From Mesonia aquimarina (GTDB lineage: Bacteria > Bacteroidota > Bacteroidia > Flavobacteriales > Flavobacteriaceae), in contig NZ_RCNV01000002.1 of the NCBI RefSeq assembly GCF_003667275.1, forward strand, positions 340,896 through 404,895: DNA of 64,000 nucleotides, read 5' to 3'. The notes under the pieces are model-generated. The model made no database searches. It worked only from the letters and a program-made list of their open reading frames with translations, and was not told where the DNA came from. Numbering within the stretch: position 1 is the first letter of the stretch; each line of letters opens with the position of its first letter. Both the position numbers and the translations under genes were made by a program. This document shows positions 8,618 to 18,911 of this stretch, in pieces.

Positions 8618-10198
8618 ATGGCAGAAGTGAATCCTGCTGAAGTTTCAGCAATTTTAAAGCAACAACTATCAGGTTTTGAAGCTAAAGCTTCATTAGACGA
8701 AGTAGGTACAGTATTAAGCGTAGGAGATGGTATCGCGAGTGTATACGGTCTTTCTAACGCAGAGTACGGAGAACTTGTTGAATTTGAAGGCGGTCTTCAA
8801 GGAATGGTTCTTAACTTAGAAGAAGACAACGTTGGAGTTGTATTGTTAGGACCTTCAAAAGGCATTAAGGAAGGTGATACCGCTAAACGTACGCAACAAA
8901 TTGCATCTATCAATGTAGGTGAAGGAATTGTTGGGCGTGTAGTAAATACATTAGGTCAACCAATCGATGGTAAAGGAGCAATTTCTGGAGAGACAATTGC
9001 TATGCCACTAGAGCGTAAAGCTCCTGGGGTTATTTATCGTGAGCCTGTTGCTCAGCCACTTCAGACCGGAATTAAATCTATTGATGCCTTAGTACCGGTA
9101 GGTAGAGGGCAACGTGAGTTGGTAATTGGTGACCGTCAAACAGGGAAAACAACTGTTTGTATTGATACGATTCTTAATCAAAAAGAATTTTATGACAGAG
9201 GAGAACCGGTTTACTGTATTTACGTAGCAATTGGGCAAAAAGCCTCTACAGTTGCAGGAATCGCAAAAACTTTAGAAGATAAAGGTGCTTTAGATTATAC
9301 TACTATTGTTGCGGCTAACGCATCAGATCCTGCACCAATGCAGGTATATGCGCCGTTTGCCGGAGCTGCTATTGGAGAATATTTTAGAGATACTGGACGT
9401 CCTGCATTAATTATTTATGATGATTTATCCAAACAAGCGGTAGCTTACCGTGAGGTTTCATTGTTATTACGTCGTCCACCGGGTCGTGAAGCATATCCTG
9501 GAGATGTATTCTACTTACACTCAAGATTATTAGAACGTTCTGCAAAAGTTATCAATGACGATACGATTGCAAAAGATATGAACGACCTTCCAGATTCGTT
9601 GAAGGATAAAGTTAAAGGTGGTGGTTCATTAACGGCATTACCAATTATTGAAACACAAGCGGGAGACGTTTCAGCATATATCCCAACCAACGTAATTTCT
9701 ATTACTGATGGTCAGATTTTCTTAACGTCAGATTTATTTAACTCAGGGGTTCGTCCGGCAATTAACGTAGGTATTTCGGTATCGCGTGTGGGTGGATCTG
9801 CACAGATTAAATCGATGAAGAAAGTTGCGGGTACCTTGAAGTTAGATCAAGCACAATTCCGTGAATTAGAAGCGTTTGCAAAGTTTGGTTCAGATTTAGA
9901 TGCAGCAACCTTGAGTACCATTGAAAAAGGTAAACGTAATGTTGAAATTTTGAAACAAGCACAAAACGATCCATATCCGGTAGAAAACCAAATTGCGATT
10001 GTTTATGCAGGTTCTAAAAACTTATTGAGAGATGTTCCTGTTAATAAAGTTAAAGAATTTGAAGCTGATTATTTAGAATATTTAAATGCAAAGCATAGAG
10101 ATACCTTAGATACGTTAAAGTCAGGAAAATTAACTGATGATAGTTTAGAGGTGTTAACTAATGCAGCAAAAGAAATTTCAGCAAAATATAAAAAATAG
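8618..10198 (+). CDS. atpA: F0F1 ATP synthase subunit alpha
   Basis: Non-catalytic nucleotide-binding subunit of F1 (526 aa). The P-loop GDRQTGKT is at residues 171-178. The alpha signature region around [17 protein letters not shown] is present and contains the arginine finger in SVSRVGG. It is slightly longer than the E. coli protein, in line with Bacteroidota. Position between atpH and atpG is standard. Confidence 0.96.
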   Translation: MAEVNPAEVSAILKQQLSGFEAKASLDEVGTVLSVGDGIASVYGLSNAEYGELVEFEGGLQGMVLNLEEDNVGVVLLGPSKGIKEGDTAKRTQQIASINVGEGIVGRVVNTLGQPIDGKGAISGETIAMPLERKAPGVIYREPVAQPLQTGIKSIDALVPVGRGQRELVIGDRQTGKTTVCIDTILNQKEFYDRGEPVYCIYVAIGQKASTVAGIAKTLEDKGALDYTTIVAANASDPAPMQVYAPFAGAAIGEYFRDTGRPALIIYDDLSKQAVAYREVSLLLRRPPGREAYPGDVFYLHSRLLERSAKVINDDTIAKDMNDLPDSLKDKVKGGGSLTALPIIETQAGDVSAYIPTNVISITDGQIFLTSDLFNSGVRPAINVGISVSRVGGSAQIKSMKKVAGTLKLDQAQFRELEAFAKFGSDLDAATLSTIEKGKRNVEILKQAQNDPYPVENQIAIVYAGSKNLLRDVPVNKVKEFEADYLEYLNAKHRDTLDTLKSGKLTDDSLEVLTNAAKEISAKYKK

Positions 10199-10266
10199 AT
10201 TTGAGAGATAAGTAGTGAGAAGGACTTCTTCTTACTACTTAATTCTCATTACTCATTACTAACAAC

Positions 10267-11133
10267 ATGGCAAACTTAAAAGAATTACGAAGCAGAATTA
10301 CATCGGTTTCTTCAACCATGCAGATTACCAGTGCCATGAAAATGGTTTCTGCTGCGAAGTTGAGTAAAGCACAAGATGCAATTACTGCTATGCGTCCTTA
10401 TTCTGAAAAATTAAGTGAACTTCTTCAGAATTTAAGTGCCACTTTAGAAGAAGGAAGTGAAAGTAAACTTGCAGAACAACGAGAAGTAAATAACGTACTT
10501 GTAGTTGCAATTTCTTCAAACCGTGGATTAGCCGGTGCCTTTAATACTAATATTATTAAAGGAGTAAAAAAAGCGGTTAATGAGCGTTTTGCCGGAAAAA
10601 ATATCTCGCTGTATACCATTGGAAAGAAGGCAGATGATATTTTGAAAAAAGATTTTACGGTTGCAAAAAACAACAATGAAATTTTTGATAAGCTTGAGTT
10701 TGATGAAGTAGCTGCTATTGCAGAAGATATCATGAAAGCTTTTATGGAGGGTAAATATGATAAAGTAATGTTAGTGTATAACAGCTTTAGAAATGCTGCC
10801 ACACAAATAGTTACCACAGAGCAATTTTTACCTATCGTACCAATCGATAATGATGGTGATTCTGAGGTGAGCTTAGATTATGATTTTGAACCTGAAAAAG
10901 ATCAAATTGTAGAAGAGTTAATTCCAAAGTCGTTAAAAATTCAGTTGTTTAAGGCTTTAAGAGACTCTTTTGCTTCTGAACACGGTGCACGTATGACCGC
11001 AATGCATAAAGCAACTGATAATGCTACAGAATTGCGCGACAATTTAAAATTACAATACAACAAAGCAAGACAAGCCTCTATTACCAACGAAATCTTAGAA
11101 ATTGTTGGAGGAGCTGAAGCGTTGAACAATTAG
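10267..11133 (+). CDS. atpG: F0F1 ATP synthase subunit gamma
   Basis: Central rotor shaft (288 aa). Paired N- and C-terminal coiled-coil helices are visible, including the opening LRSRITSVSSTMQITSAMKM and the closing signature RQASITNEILEIVGGAEAL. The last codons (GAA GCG TTG AAC AAT TAG) are also the first bases of a 52-bp unit that is repeated downstream. It ends the operon here. No beta (atpD) or epsilon (atpC) gene follows; in Bacteroidota these usually lie elsewhere in the genome. Confidence 0.95.
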   Translation: MANLKELRSRITSVSSTMQITSAMKMVSAAKLSKAQDAITAMRPYSEKLSELLQNLSATLEEGSESKLAEQREVNNVLVVAISSNRGLAGAFNTNIIKGVKKAVNERFAGKNISLYTIGKKADDILKKDFTVAKNNNEIFDKLEFDEVAAIAEDIMKAFMEGKYDKVMLVYNSFRNAATQIVTTEQFLPIVPIDNDGDSEVSLDYDFEPEKDQIVEELIPKSLKIQLFKALRDSFASEHGARMTAMHKATDNATELRDNLKLQYNKARQASITNEILEIVGGAEALNN

Positions 11134-11289
11134 ACGAAGCGGTAGCGAAGTCAAATTTCTTCAATTCGAAGCGTTGAACAATTAGACGAAGCGGTAGCGA
11201 AGTCAAATTTCTTCAATTCGAAGCGTTGAACAATTAGACGAAGCGGTAGCGAAGTCAAATTTCTTCAATTCGAAGCGTTAAACAATTAG
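11116..11289 (+). repeat. 52-bp tandem repeat copying the 3' end of atpG
   Basis: Three complete 52-bp units start at 11116, 11168 and 11220, and a partial fourth covers 11272-11289 with one mismatch. The first unit begins in the atpG coding end and includes its stop codon, so each unit carries a copy of the last residues plus stop. The full units are identical to each other, indicating recent or homogenised duplication. Confidence 0.95.
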
Positions 11290-11352
11290 CGACCATCGGG
11301 AGCAAATTTTCCCAAAGCGGAAGTTTTGAGGAAAGCGTATTAATTATAATTT

Positions 11353-11384
11353 AAAAAGCCTTACAATTTGTGGGGCTTTTTTTT
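11353..11384 (+). terminator. Rho-independent terminator of the atp operon
   Basis: The stem AAAAGCC (11354-11360) pairs with GGCTTTT, across a loop of about 13 bases, and runs into an uninterrupted T-tract ending at 11384. It lies just after the tandem repeat and before the flippase gene. Confidence 0.75.
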
Positions 11385-11419
11385 GTTGTGTACTTTTATA
11401 ACTTAATCACGAAAATAGA

Positions 11420-12847
11420 TTGGCAGCACTAAAAAAATTCTTTAAAGACACGGTTATTTATGGGCTAGCAACTGTGCTGCCTAGATTGATGAATATTATT
11501 TTGGTGAACTTGCATACCGATACTTTAGAACGAGCAAGCTATTCTGATAACACTTATTTTTATGTATATGCAGCCTTTTTTAATGTATTGTTAACCTATG
11601 GAATGGAAACCGCTTTTTTTCGATTTTTCAGTAAATCAGAAAAAAAGGATAGGGTTTTTTCCACTGCATTTATCAGTATTTGTGCTACTACAATTGTTTT
11701 AATTGGATTTGCCTTTTTGTTTAATGATGATATCGCTTCCTTTGTAAACTTAAAGCTACACTATTTTAACCTCTTAATCTCTTTACTCGCTTTAGATACC
11801 TTGGTGGTTATTCCATTTGCTTATCTACGAGCCACCGGAAGACCCCTAAAATTTATGAGCATAAAGCTTGTTAATTTAGGCATTTATGTAGGCTTAAACT
11901 TTTTCTTTCTATGGTTTATTCCTACCTATAAAATTTCTTTTAGTTTTTATCAGCCCACAGATTTGGTTCAATATATTTTTATAGCCAATCTAGCCGCCAG
12001 CTTAGTAACATTTTTATTGTTATTGCCCTACTTTTTTAGATTAAAAATACAATTTGATACGGAAATTTTTAAACAGTTATTTAACTATGGGTGGCCCGTT
12101 ATGGTAGCAGGATTAGCGTATGTGGTTAATGAAAATTTTGATAAATGGCTGTTGCCAGAAATGCTCAATAAAGATATTAATGGAGCTTATAGTGCGTGTT
12201 ACAAAATAGCCGTATTTATGACTATTTTTATACAGGGCTTTCGCTTAGGAGCCGAACCTTTCTTTTTTAATCACGCGGCAGAAAAAAATGCAAAGGAAAC
12301 CTATGCGTTTATCATGAAATATTTCGTGATTTTAGGAAGTATAATACTCATCGTTATTAGTGTTTACTTAGACTTTTTTAAACAATTGCTAGTCGATAAT
12401 CCGGATTATTGGATCGCCATCAACATTGTTCCCATAGTTTTATTGGCTAATTTATGCTTAGGAATTTATTTTAACCTTGCAATTTGGTATAAACTGACCG
12501 ATAAAACGCGTTACGGAATGTATATTTCTGTAATTGGAGCCTTAGTAACAATTGCTTTTAATTACTTCATGATTCCTAAGATAGGCTTTATGGCTTCCGC
12601 TTGGGCTACATTAATTGCTTATGTGGTAATGATGACAATTTCGTATGGACTAGGAAGAAAACATTATCCGGTTCCCTATCCTGTAAAAAGCATTCTGATG
12701 TATTTAAGTATTGCTATTTTTATGAGCTTTTTTTCTTATTATCAACTTGACAACAATTTAGTGATCGGAACTGTCTTTCTTTTTATATTTTTGGGGATAA
12801 TCTATCTGAAGGAAAGAAAAGAAATTATCAAATTGCTACAACCTTAA
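11420..12847 (+). CDS. Oligosaccharide/polysaccharide flippase (Wzx-like, MOP superfamily)
   Basis: 475-residue inner-membrane protein with about 12-14 hydrophobic segments, resembling lipopolysaccharide biosynthesis flippases that move lipid-linked sugars to the outer leaflet. The start is a TTG at 11420 giving [21 protein letters not shown], the conserved N-terminus of this family; no ATG gives a better start. It is followed 4 bases later by dut and then by a sugar nucleotidyltransferase, a common flavobacterial arrangement. Substrate unknown. Confidence 0.85.
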   Translation: MAALKKFFKDTVIYGLATVLPRLMNIILVNLHTDTLERASYSDNTYFYVYAAFFNVLLTYGMETAFFRFFSKSEKKDRVFSTAFISICATTIVLIGFAFLFNDDIASFVNLKLHYFNLLISLLALDTLVVIPFAYLRATGRPLKFMSIKLVNLGIYVGLNFFFLWFIPTYKISFSFYQPTDLVQYIFIANLAASLVTFLLLLPYFFRLKIQFDTEIFKQLFNYGWPVMVAGLAYVVNENFDKWLLPEMLNKDINGAYSACYKIAVFMTIFIQGFRLGAEPFFFNHAAEKNAKETYAFIMKYFVILGSIILIVISVYLDFFKQLLVDNPDYWIAINIVPIVLLANLCLGIYFNLAIWYKLTDKTRYGMYISVIGALVTIAFNYFMIPKIGFMASAWATLIAYVVMMTISYGLGRKHYPVPYPVKSILMYLSIAIFMSFFSYYQLDNNLVIGTVFLFIFLGIIYLKERKEIIKLLQP

Positions 12848-12851
12848 AAAT

Positions 12852-13283
12852 ATGACGATTAAAATCATCAATAAATCCAAGCACGAATTACCGAGTTATG
12901 AAACTATTGCTTCAGCCGGTATGGATCTTCGTGCTAACCTAGAAGACAAAATTATCTTAAGTCCGTTAGATCGCGTTATTGTAAAAACAGGTCTTTTTAT
13001 GGAGCTTCCTGTAGGCTTCGAAGCGCAAGTGAGACCAAGAAGCGGCTTGGCTGCCAAAAAAGGAATCACGGTTTTAAACGCACCGGGAACAATTGATGCC
13101 GATTATCGTGGAGAAATCGGAGTTATCTTAGTCAACTTGTCAAAAGAGGCTTTTACCATAAATGATGGCGAACGTATTGCGCAAATGGTGATTGCAAAAC
13201 ACGAACGTGTCGAGTGGCAAGAAGTAGAAACGCTTGAAGAAACCGAACGAGGGGAAGGTGGTTTTGGAAGCACCGGAAAATAA
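12852..13283 (+). CDS. dut: Deoxyuridine 5'-triphosphate nucleotidohydrolase (dUTPase)
   Basis: Trimeric dUTPase (143 aa) that hydrolyses dUTP to dUMP and pyrophosphate, keeping uracil out of DNA and feeding dTMP synthesis. All five motifs are visible: AGMDLRA (motif 1), [12 protein letters not shown] (2), [13 protein letters not shown] (3), GERIAQMVI (4) and the C-terminal Gly-rich arm GGFGSTG (5). Typical length. Cytoplasmic. Confidence 0.96.
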   Translation: MTIKIINKSKHELPSYETIASAGMDLRANLEDKIILSPLDRVIVKTGLFMELPVGFEAQVRPRSGLAAKKGITVLNAPGTIDADYRGEIGVILVNLSKEAFTINDGERIAQMVIAKHERVEWQEVETLEETERGEGGFGSTGK

Positions 13284-13320
13284 AAAACCAAAAAATTAAT
13301 GCCTAAAAATTGCTAATCAT

Positions 13321-14337
13321 ATGAAAATTATAGTCCCAATGGCGGGTCGTGGTTCTCGACTTCGTCCACATACGTTAACCGTGCCTAAACCTTTAATTCC
13401 GGTTGCTGGAGAGCCTATCGTTCATCGCTTGGTAAAAGATATTGCTAGCGTACTAAATCAACCGATAGATGAAGTTGCTTTTATCTTAGGAGATCCTGCA
13501 TTTTTTGGAGATGATATTGTAGAGAGCTTAAAAGGCTTAGCTAAAAGTTTAAATGCCAAAGTTTCAATTTATCGTCAAGATAAACCTTTGGGTACCGGAC
13601 ACGCAATTATGAGTGCTAAAGAATCACTTTCTGGTCCTGCGGTTGTGGCTTATGCCGACACGCTAATTAAGGCGAATTTCACCTTGGATGAGGAAGCCGA
13701 TGCGGTAATTTGGACTAAAAAAGTAGCCAATCCCGAAGCTTATGGGGTGGTCAATTTAAATGAAAAAGAAGAAATAATTGAATTGGTTGAAAAACCCACA
13801 GAATTTGTAAGCGATCAAGCCGTTATCGGTATATACTATTTTAAAGATATTGCAGTTTTAAAAGAGAAGTTGCAAGAAGTATTAGAAGAAAATTTAATGC
13901 ATGGCGGCGAATATCAAATTAATGATGGTATTAAAAAAATGATGGCCGACGGTAAAATTTTTACTACAGGAACGGTAGATGAATGGATGGATTGTGGGAA
14001 TAAAAATGTAACCGTAGAAACCAATGGGAAAATGCTGAATTTCTTAAAGGCTGATGGTGAAAAAACCGTTTCAGATTCTGTAAAGCTGGAGAATTCTGAA
14101 ATTATTGAGCCTTGCTATATCGGCGAAAATGTAGTGCTAAAAAATTCAACCGTTGGACCAAATGTTTCTATTGGCGATGATAGCATTATTGAAAACAGCA
14201 GGTTAAAAAACAGTTTGATTCAAACCAACGCAAGCATTAAAAATGCAACATTAGATAATTCTATGATTGGAAATCACGCTAAATATGATGGCGATTTCAA
14301 ACAAATAAGCATCGGAGATTATTCTGTTTTGGAATAA
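13321..14337 (+). CDS. Sugar-phosphate nucleotidyltransferase
   Basis: 338-residue enzyme of the NTP-transferase family that makes NDP-sugars from NTP and sugar-1-phosphate. The N-terminal Rossmann-like domain opens with the signature MAGRGSRLRPHT and the substrate lysine in VPKPLIPVAGEP. A left-handed beta-helix follows (about residues 245-335; repeats such as IEPCYIGENVVLKNSTV). Resembles glucose-1-phosphate thymidylyl- or mannose-1-phosphate guanylyltransferases; the exact sugar cannot be told. Flippase and dut lie upstream, suggesting surface glycan synthesis. Confidence 0.85.
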   Translation: MKIIVPMAGRGSRLRPHTLTVPKPLIPVAGEPIVHRLVKDIASVLNQPIDEVAFILGDPAFFGDDIVESLKGLAKSLNAKVSIYRQDKPLGTGHAIMSAKESLSGPAVVAYADTLIKANFTLDEEADAVIWTKKVANPEAYGVVNLNEKEEIIELVEKPTEFVSDQAVIGIYYFKDIAVLKEKLQEVLEENLMHGGEYQINDGIKKMMADGKIFTTGTVDEWMDCGNKNVTVETNGKMLNFLKADGEKTVSDSVKLENSEIIEPCYIGENVVLKNSTVGPNVSIGDDSIIENSRLKNSLIQTNASIKNATLDNSMIGNHAKYDGDFKQISIGDYSVLE

Positions 14338-14373
14338 AAATTGAACACGGTAAATTGTAATTATACATATTAG

Positions 14374-15747
14374 TTGAAAAAAAATCAATTCCATAGCATC
14401 CTTTTTTGCTTCTTGCTGTTTGCGGGAAGCAAAAGTTTTTTGTTTGCGCAAGAGCAAGATTCCCTAGCCATTGCTAAAAACGAAGTAAGCAAAGATGATT
14501 TAGGAAATGTAACCGATAAATTTCAGACCTATTTTTTTGAAGCTTTAAAGCAAAAGGCAATAGAAAATTACGAAAAAGCAATTTCAGCTTTAGAAAAATG
14601 TCAAAACTTGCGTCCAGATGAACCCGTTGTTTGGTTTGAGCTCGGTAAAAATTATAAAGCTTTAGAAGATTATACGCAAGCGGCTAATTACTTAACCCGC
14701 ACCTTAAAAGCAAAACCTTCAGATCAGCAGGTGTTGGTAGAATTATTTGATGTTTATTTTCAAACGCAAAACTATACAGAAGCTATTCAAATAGCTAAAA
14801 AGCTGAGCAGTTTTGATGTTAACTATTACGAAGATCTTGCCAATCTTTATTTACTTACCAAAGACTATAAAAATGCGTTAGAAGCCTTAGATGTTATTGA
14901 TAAAAAACAAGGGCCGAGTGAATACCGTGAAAATTTACGTAGAAAAATTTATGTAGAATCTGACGATGAAAAAGGGCAGATAGCCTATTTAGAAAACAAG
15001 ATAGAAACCGATCCTGACAATAAGCAAAACTACCTGAACCTGATTTATTTTTACAGTCAAACGGGAAATGTAAAACAAGCCTATCAAGTAGCACAAAAAT
15101 TGCAACAAATTCATCCGGAAGCTGCGGAAGCACATTTGGCGCTTTATAAGATTTATACAGAGGAGGACAAACTGGAAGAAGCGGTAAACTCCATGGAAAT
15201 CGTGCTGAACAGCGAAACAATTTCGGCTGACATCAAACAAAAAGTAGTCAAAGACTTTATGGTTTTTGTGCAAAAAAACCCACAATTTGAAGGGCAGTTG
15301 GTCAATGTGTTGGGAGAAGAATTAAATTACGGAGAACAATCAAATAAGCAATTGGCAGAGTATTATATTGGAAAAGATAATACAAAAGCCATTCAGTATT
15401 TTGAAAAAGCCTTACAAGAAAATTCTTCAGATTTTGAAAGCATAAAAAAACTCTTGTTGCTGCAAATACAGGAACAAAAATATAAAGACGCACTTGCTTT
15501 AAGTGAGCGAACGCTGGCGGTTTATCCTACCCAGCCTATAATTTACTTATTGCAAGGTGTTTCTTTTAATAATACAGAACAATATAAAAAAGCTGAAGAA
15601 AGTTTGCTAACCGGACTCGATTTTTTAATTGAAAACCCGCAAATGGAAGCCGACTTTTATCAGCAATTAATCATTGCTTTAAAGGCCTTACAAAAAACAG
15701 AGGCCTTAAAAAAGTACCAACAAAAAGCAGAAAGTCTAAAAAAATAA
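14374..15747 (+). CDS. Secreted TPR-repeat protein
   Basis: 457 residues with a signal peptide (about 1-26, ending FLFAQEQ) and tetratricopeptide repeats along most of its length. Clear repeats include EPVVWFELGKNYKALEDYTQA near residue 90 and AIQYFEKALQENSSDFES near 335. The start is a TTG at 14374; no in-frame ATG fits. It lies between the nucleotidyltransferase and a DUF4292 lipoprotein that begins one base after its stop, so they form one operon. Probably a periplasmic protein-interaction scaffold. Function unknown. Confidence 0.75.
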   Translation: MKKNQFHSILFCFLLFAGSKSFLFAQEQDSLAIAKNEVSKDDLGNVTDKFQTYFFEALKQKAIENYEKAISALEKCQNLRPDEPVVWFELGKNYKALEDYTQAANYLTRTLKAKPSDQQVLVELFDVYFQTQNYTEAIQIAKKLSSFDVNYYEDLANLYLLTKDYKNALEALDVIDKKQGPSEYRENLRRKIYVESDDEKGQIAYLENKIETDPDNKQNYLNLIYFYSQTGNVKQAYQVAQKLQQIHPEAAEAHLALYKIYTEEDKLEEAVNSMEIVLNSETISADIKQKVVKDFMVFVQKNPQFEGQLVNVLGEELNYGEQSNKQLAEYYIGKDNTKAIQYFEKALQENSSDFESIKKLLLLQIQEQKYKDALALSERTLAVYPTQPIIYLLQGVSFNNTEQYKKAEESLLTGLDFLIENPQMEADFYQQLIIALKALQKTEALKKYQQKAESLKK

Positions 15748-15748
15748 A

Positions 15749-16537
15749 GTGCAGTTGAAAAAACAATTTTTATCATACCTGGGAAGTGTACTATTAATTT
15801 TCGTTTTGATTTCTTGCGGAAGTAAAAAAGCAGTTACCGAAAACATAAGAAGCGATGCTAATGCAGCTTCTTTAATTAAGAAGCATCAAAATTCTGAGGT
15901 TGATTTTGAAACCTTACAAGGGCGCTTACGCGGAAGTTATGCTACCAAAGACGAAGAGCAATCTATTTCGGTAAGTTTACGCATGGAAAAAGATAAAGTT
16001 ATCTGGTTAAGCGCAAAACTTGCGGGAATAATTCCGTTAGCAAAAGTAAAAATTACTCCTGAACGTGTACAGTATTATGAAAAAATAAACGGAACTTTTT
16101 TTGACGGGGATTTTAGCTTATTGAGCAAATGGTTAGGAACGGCCTTAGATTTTGAAAAAGTACAAAACTTATTAATAGGTCAGGCTATTTACCCACTCTC
16201 AGAAGAACCTTATCGCTTAGAAAAAAGTGAACAAGGATTTCGTTTAGCTTCAAAAAATAACGCAGAAATTACAAAATACGTATTGCTAAACCCGATCAAT
16301 TTTAGGGCAAATGCACAACAATTGGTACGAGAAAAAGAGCAACAAAGTGTGACAATTACCTATCCGGAATATCAGGACATCAATCAAAAAATATTCCCTA
16401 AAGAAATTAATATTGTAGTCAATCAGGAAGCAAAAAATACTAACATTACCATTAGTTATAGAAGCTTAGCTTTTAATGAGCCGGTTAGTTTTCCTTTTGA
16501 AATTCCTTCTGGCTACAAAGAAATTATTATGGAATGA
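15749..16537 (+). CDS. DUF4292 lipoprotein
   Basis: 262-residue lipoprotein with a signal peptide ending in lipobox LISCG (Cys near 24). The body resembles DUF4292, a LolB/LolA-like beta fold with a conserved stretch around SVSLRMEKDKVIWLSAKLAG. A role in lipoprotein or outer-membrane handling is possible but inferred only from the fold. It appears to use a GTG start at 15749 (a TTG two codons on is an alternative). It overlaps the EnvC-like gene by 4 bases. Confidence 0.75.
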   Translation: MQLKKQFLSYLGSVLLIFVLISCGSKKAVTENIRSDANAASLIKKHQNSEVDFETLQGRLRGSYATKDEEQSISVSLRMEKDKVIWLSAKLAGIIPLAKVKITPERVQYYEKINGTFFDGDFSLLSKWLGTALDFEKVQNLLIGQAIYPLSEEPYRLEKSEQGFRLASKNNAEITKYVLLNPINFRANAQQLVREKEQQSVTITYPEYQDINQKIFPKEINIVVNQEAKNTNITISYRSLAFNEPVSFPFEIPSGYKEIIME

Positions 16538-17757
16538 ATATATTAAAACCTCTGCATATTCTACTGGTTTTCCTTTGCTTAGGAATAAGTGCCGTTGGTT
16601 TTTCGCAAGTTAAAGAGCGTGAAAAACTAGAACAGGAGCGCATAAGATTACAAAAGCAGATTAAGGAAATCAATACCTTATTAACAAATACCCAAAATAA
16701 AGAAAAATCGGTTATTAACGAGGTAGAAGATTTGGATAGGCGTATTCGTACTACCGAAAATTTGATTAAAGTGACTAATCAAGAAGCTAATTTACTAACT
16801 CGTGAAATTAACACCAATTTAAATAAGGTTCAAAAGCTCCGCAAGGATCTAGAAAATTTAAAAGAAGATTATGCGAAGATGATTCAGAAATCATACAAAA
16901 GCAAATCACAACAAAGTAGAATAATGTTCTTGTTTTCTTCCGAAAGCTTCTTGCAAGCCTATAAGCGCTTGCAATACATGAAGCAGTACACAAATTATAG
17001 AAAGGAACAAGGAGAAGAAATAAAAAAGCAAACCCTCGCTTTACAACAGCTCAACAAAGATTTAGCCGAACAGAAAAAAGCTAAAGAACAATTACTTGCA
17101 GAAAACAGGGAAACGCGAGAAAAGTTACGAAAAGATAAAGAGCAACAGCAAGAATTAATCGCTTCCATTCAAATCAAAGAAGGGGAAATAGAGCAACAGT
17201 TAAAAGCAAAACAAGCTGAAATTGACAAAGTAAATCGTCAGATTGAAGAAGTTATTAGAGCTGCCATTGCCGAAGAGAATAAAAAACGAGGCTCTACGTC
17301 TAAAACAGAATTTGCCTTAACTCCCGAAGCTAAAGCATTAGCGGCAGACTTTACAGCTAATAAAGGAAAATTGCCTTGGCCGGTTAGATCTGGGGTATTA
17401 ACTATGAAATATGGTAGAAACCCTAACCCAATCAGAAAGTCTATTTCCATTATGAGTAACGGCGTTCGTATTCAGACAAATGAGAGCGAGCCGGTAAAAG
17501 CTGTTTTTAAAGGTGAAGTTTATAAAATTCAAATCATAAAAGGAGCCAATAAACTTGTTTACATCCGCCATGGAGACTATATGACGGTTTACGGGAATTT
17601 AAGCGAAGTAAACGTAAAAGCAGGCGACCCCATAAGTACTGGTCAAATTGTAGGTCGAGTAGGTATTAGTTACTCTACTAAACGCCCTACCCTTAAATTT
17701 GTAATTTATAAAAATGCACAAACCTTAGATCCCGCATTATGGATTTATAAAATGTAG
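16534..17757 (+). CDS. EnvC-like murein hydrolase activator with degenerate M23 domain
   Basis: 407-residue periplasmic protein. It has a signal peptide (about 1-24), a long coiled coil (about 25-250, with Lys/Glu/Gln-rich heptads) and a C-terminal LytM/M23 domain (about 280-405). The zinc ligands of active M23 peptidases (HxxxD and HxH) are missing: the equivalent segments read SISIMSNGVRI and TLKFVIYKN. This is the EnvC pattern, which activates cell-wall amidases during division rather than cutting peptidoglycan itself. It starts with an ATGA overlap on the DUF4292 gene, tying it to envelope functions. Confidence 0.85.
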   Translation: MNILKPLHILLVFLCLGISAVGFSQVKEREKLEQERIRLQKQIKEINTLLTNTQNKEKSVINEVEDLDRRIRTTENLIKVTNQEANLLTREINTNLNKVQKLRKDLENLKEDYAKMIQKSYKSKSQQSRIMFLFSSESFLQAYKRLQYMKQYTNYRKEQGEEIKKQTLALQQLNKDLAEQKKAKEQLLAENRETREKLRKDKEQQQELIASIQIKEGEIEQQLKAKQAEIDKVNRQIEEVIRAAIAEENKKRGSTSKTEFALTPEAKALAADFTANKGKLPWPVRSGVLTMKYGRNPNPIRKSISIMSNGVRIQTNESEPVKAVFKGEVYKIQIIKGANKLVYIRHGDYMTVYGNLSEVNVKAGDPISTGQIVGRVGISYSTKRPTLKFVIYKNAQTLDPALWIYKM

Positions 17758-17873
17758 ACTGAAGATTACGGAATTGTGATTATTGATGCAATCGTTAATT
17801 CATAAAATTGATCAGAAGCGGATCATTATCTAACAAATAATTAAGAGCTACTGTTATAGTTTGTTAAGTGCTT

Positions 17874-17903
17874 TTGAATTATTTTTTTTAGCTATTATCT
17901 TTC
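17874..17903 (+). promoter_or_regulatory. Possible promoter of the alpha/beta hydrolase gene
   Basis: TTG at 17874-17876 and TATCTTTC at 17896-17903 resemble the Bacteroidota -33 TTTG and -7 TAnnTTTG boxes, with one mismatch in the -7 box and a slightly long 19-base spacer. It ends 15 bases before the ATG. Weak support. Confidence 0.3.
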
Positions 17904-17918
17904 TAAAAAAAAGATATT

Positions 17919-18746
17919 ATGCCATTTATTACTACCGAAAAAGAGAAAAAAGTTGATATTTTTTATCAAGACCATGGCAAAGGGCAACCTGTGATTTTAA
18001 TACATGGTTGGCCATTAAGCCATAAAGCATGGGAAGCACAAACCGCAACCTTAGTAGATTCCGGCTACCGGGTAATTTCTTACGATCGAAGAGGTTTTGG
18101 TTCTTCTTCTGCGCCTTGGGGCAATTTTGATTATTCTACACTAGCAAAAGATTTGAGAACCCTCATCGTAGAACTTGATTTAAACAATTGCATTATCGTT
18201 GGTTTCTCCATGGGTGGAGGAGAAGTTGTTCGTTATTTTACTGACTATGGGAACGACCGTATCGCTAAAGCCGCATTAATTAGTTCCATCATTCCGTTAG
18301 TAAAGAAAAAAGAAGATAATCCAAAAGGTGTTCCGGAAGAAGATTTAAAGGGTATTATGAAATCGCTTAAAAGTGATCGAATAGGCTTTTTAAAAGACTT
18401 TCATAAAAATTTCTATAATTGCGATCAGCAAAAGGATAACTTGAGTGAAGCGCAGCTAGCATACGATTGGTCTATTGCCGCTCATGCTTCTCCAAATGCA
18501 ACCATAAAGTGTGCAGAAGCTTGGGCAGAAACCGACTTTAGGTCAGAATTGAAAAATGTCAATGTACCGACCTTAATTGTGCATGGTGCAGCAGACAACA
18601 TTGTTCCTATTGAAACTGCCGGAGATCAAGCTGCAGAAGGTATTAAAAATAACAGCTATGAAGTCATCGCCAATGCACCTCACGGTTTGAATATTACCCA
18701 TAAAATAAGCCTTAACGAAAAGCTATTGCATTTTTTTAAAGAATAA
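17919..18746 (+). CDS. Alpha/beta hydrolase, cofactor-free chloroperoxidase-like
   Basis: 275-residue cytoplasmic hydrolase of the non-haem chloroperoxidase/esterase group. The oxyanion region is HGWPLSHKAW, the nucleophile is Ser97 in GFSMGGGE, the acid is likely Asp in VHGAADNIVP, and the catalytic His is in NAPHGLN. Typical length and no signal peptide. It stands alone and convergent to the S41 peptidase, with a shared hairpin between them. Natural substrate unknown. Confidence 0.87.
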   Translation: MPFITTEKEKKVDIFYQDHGKGQPVILIHGWPLSHKAWEAQTATLVDSGYRVISYDRRGFGSSSAPWGNFDYSTLAKDLRTLIVELDLNNCIIVGFSMGGGEVVRYFTDYGNDRIAKAALISSIIPLVKKKEDNPKGVPEEDLKGIMKSLKSDRIGFLKDFHKNFYNCDQQKDNLSEAQLAYDWSIAAHASPNATIKCAEAWAETDFRSELKNVNVPTLIVHGAADNIVPIETAGDQAAEGIKNNSYEVIANAPHGLNITHKISLNEKLLHFFKE

Positions 18747-18819
18747 TGCTACCAAATGAATAGCATCATAATTTTAGGCTGAATAATTATGTAAAAGCAT
18801 TCGCAAAATAATAGGAAAG

Positions 18820-18887
18820 TTGAATTTTAAGTTTCTGCACTACTTTTTCTCAGAAAGGAATAACTGAAGTGGAAGCTTAAAATTCAA
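18820..18887. terminator. Bidirectional terminator-like hairpin
   Basis: TTGAATTTTAAG (18820-18831) is perfectly complementary to CTTAAAATTCAA (18876-18887), and T-rich sequence flanks the plus-strand end (TTTTTTATG). It lies between convergent genes and can serve both. Confidence 0.65.
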
Positions 18888-18911
18888 TTTTTTATGTTTT
18901 TTTGGTTGGCT

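Noticed and set aside
11116..11289. CRISPR array
   Set aside because: The units are directly adjacent with no spacers, and no cas genes are near; it is a simple tandem duplication.
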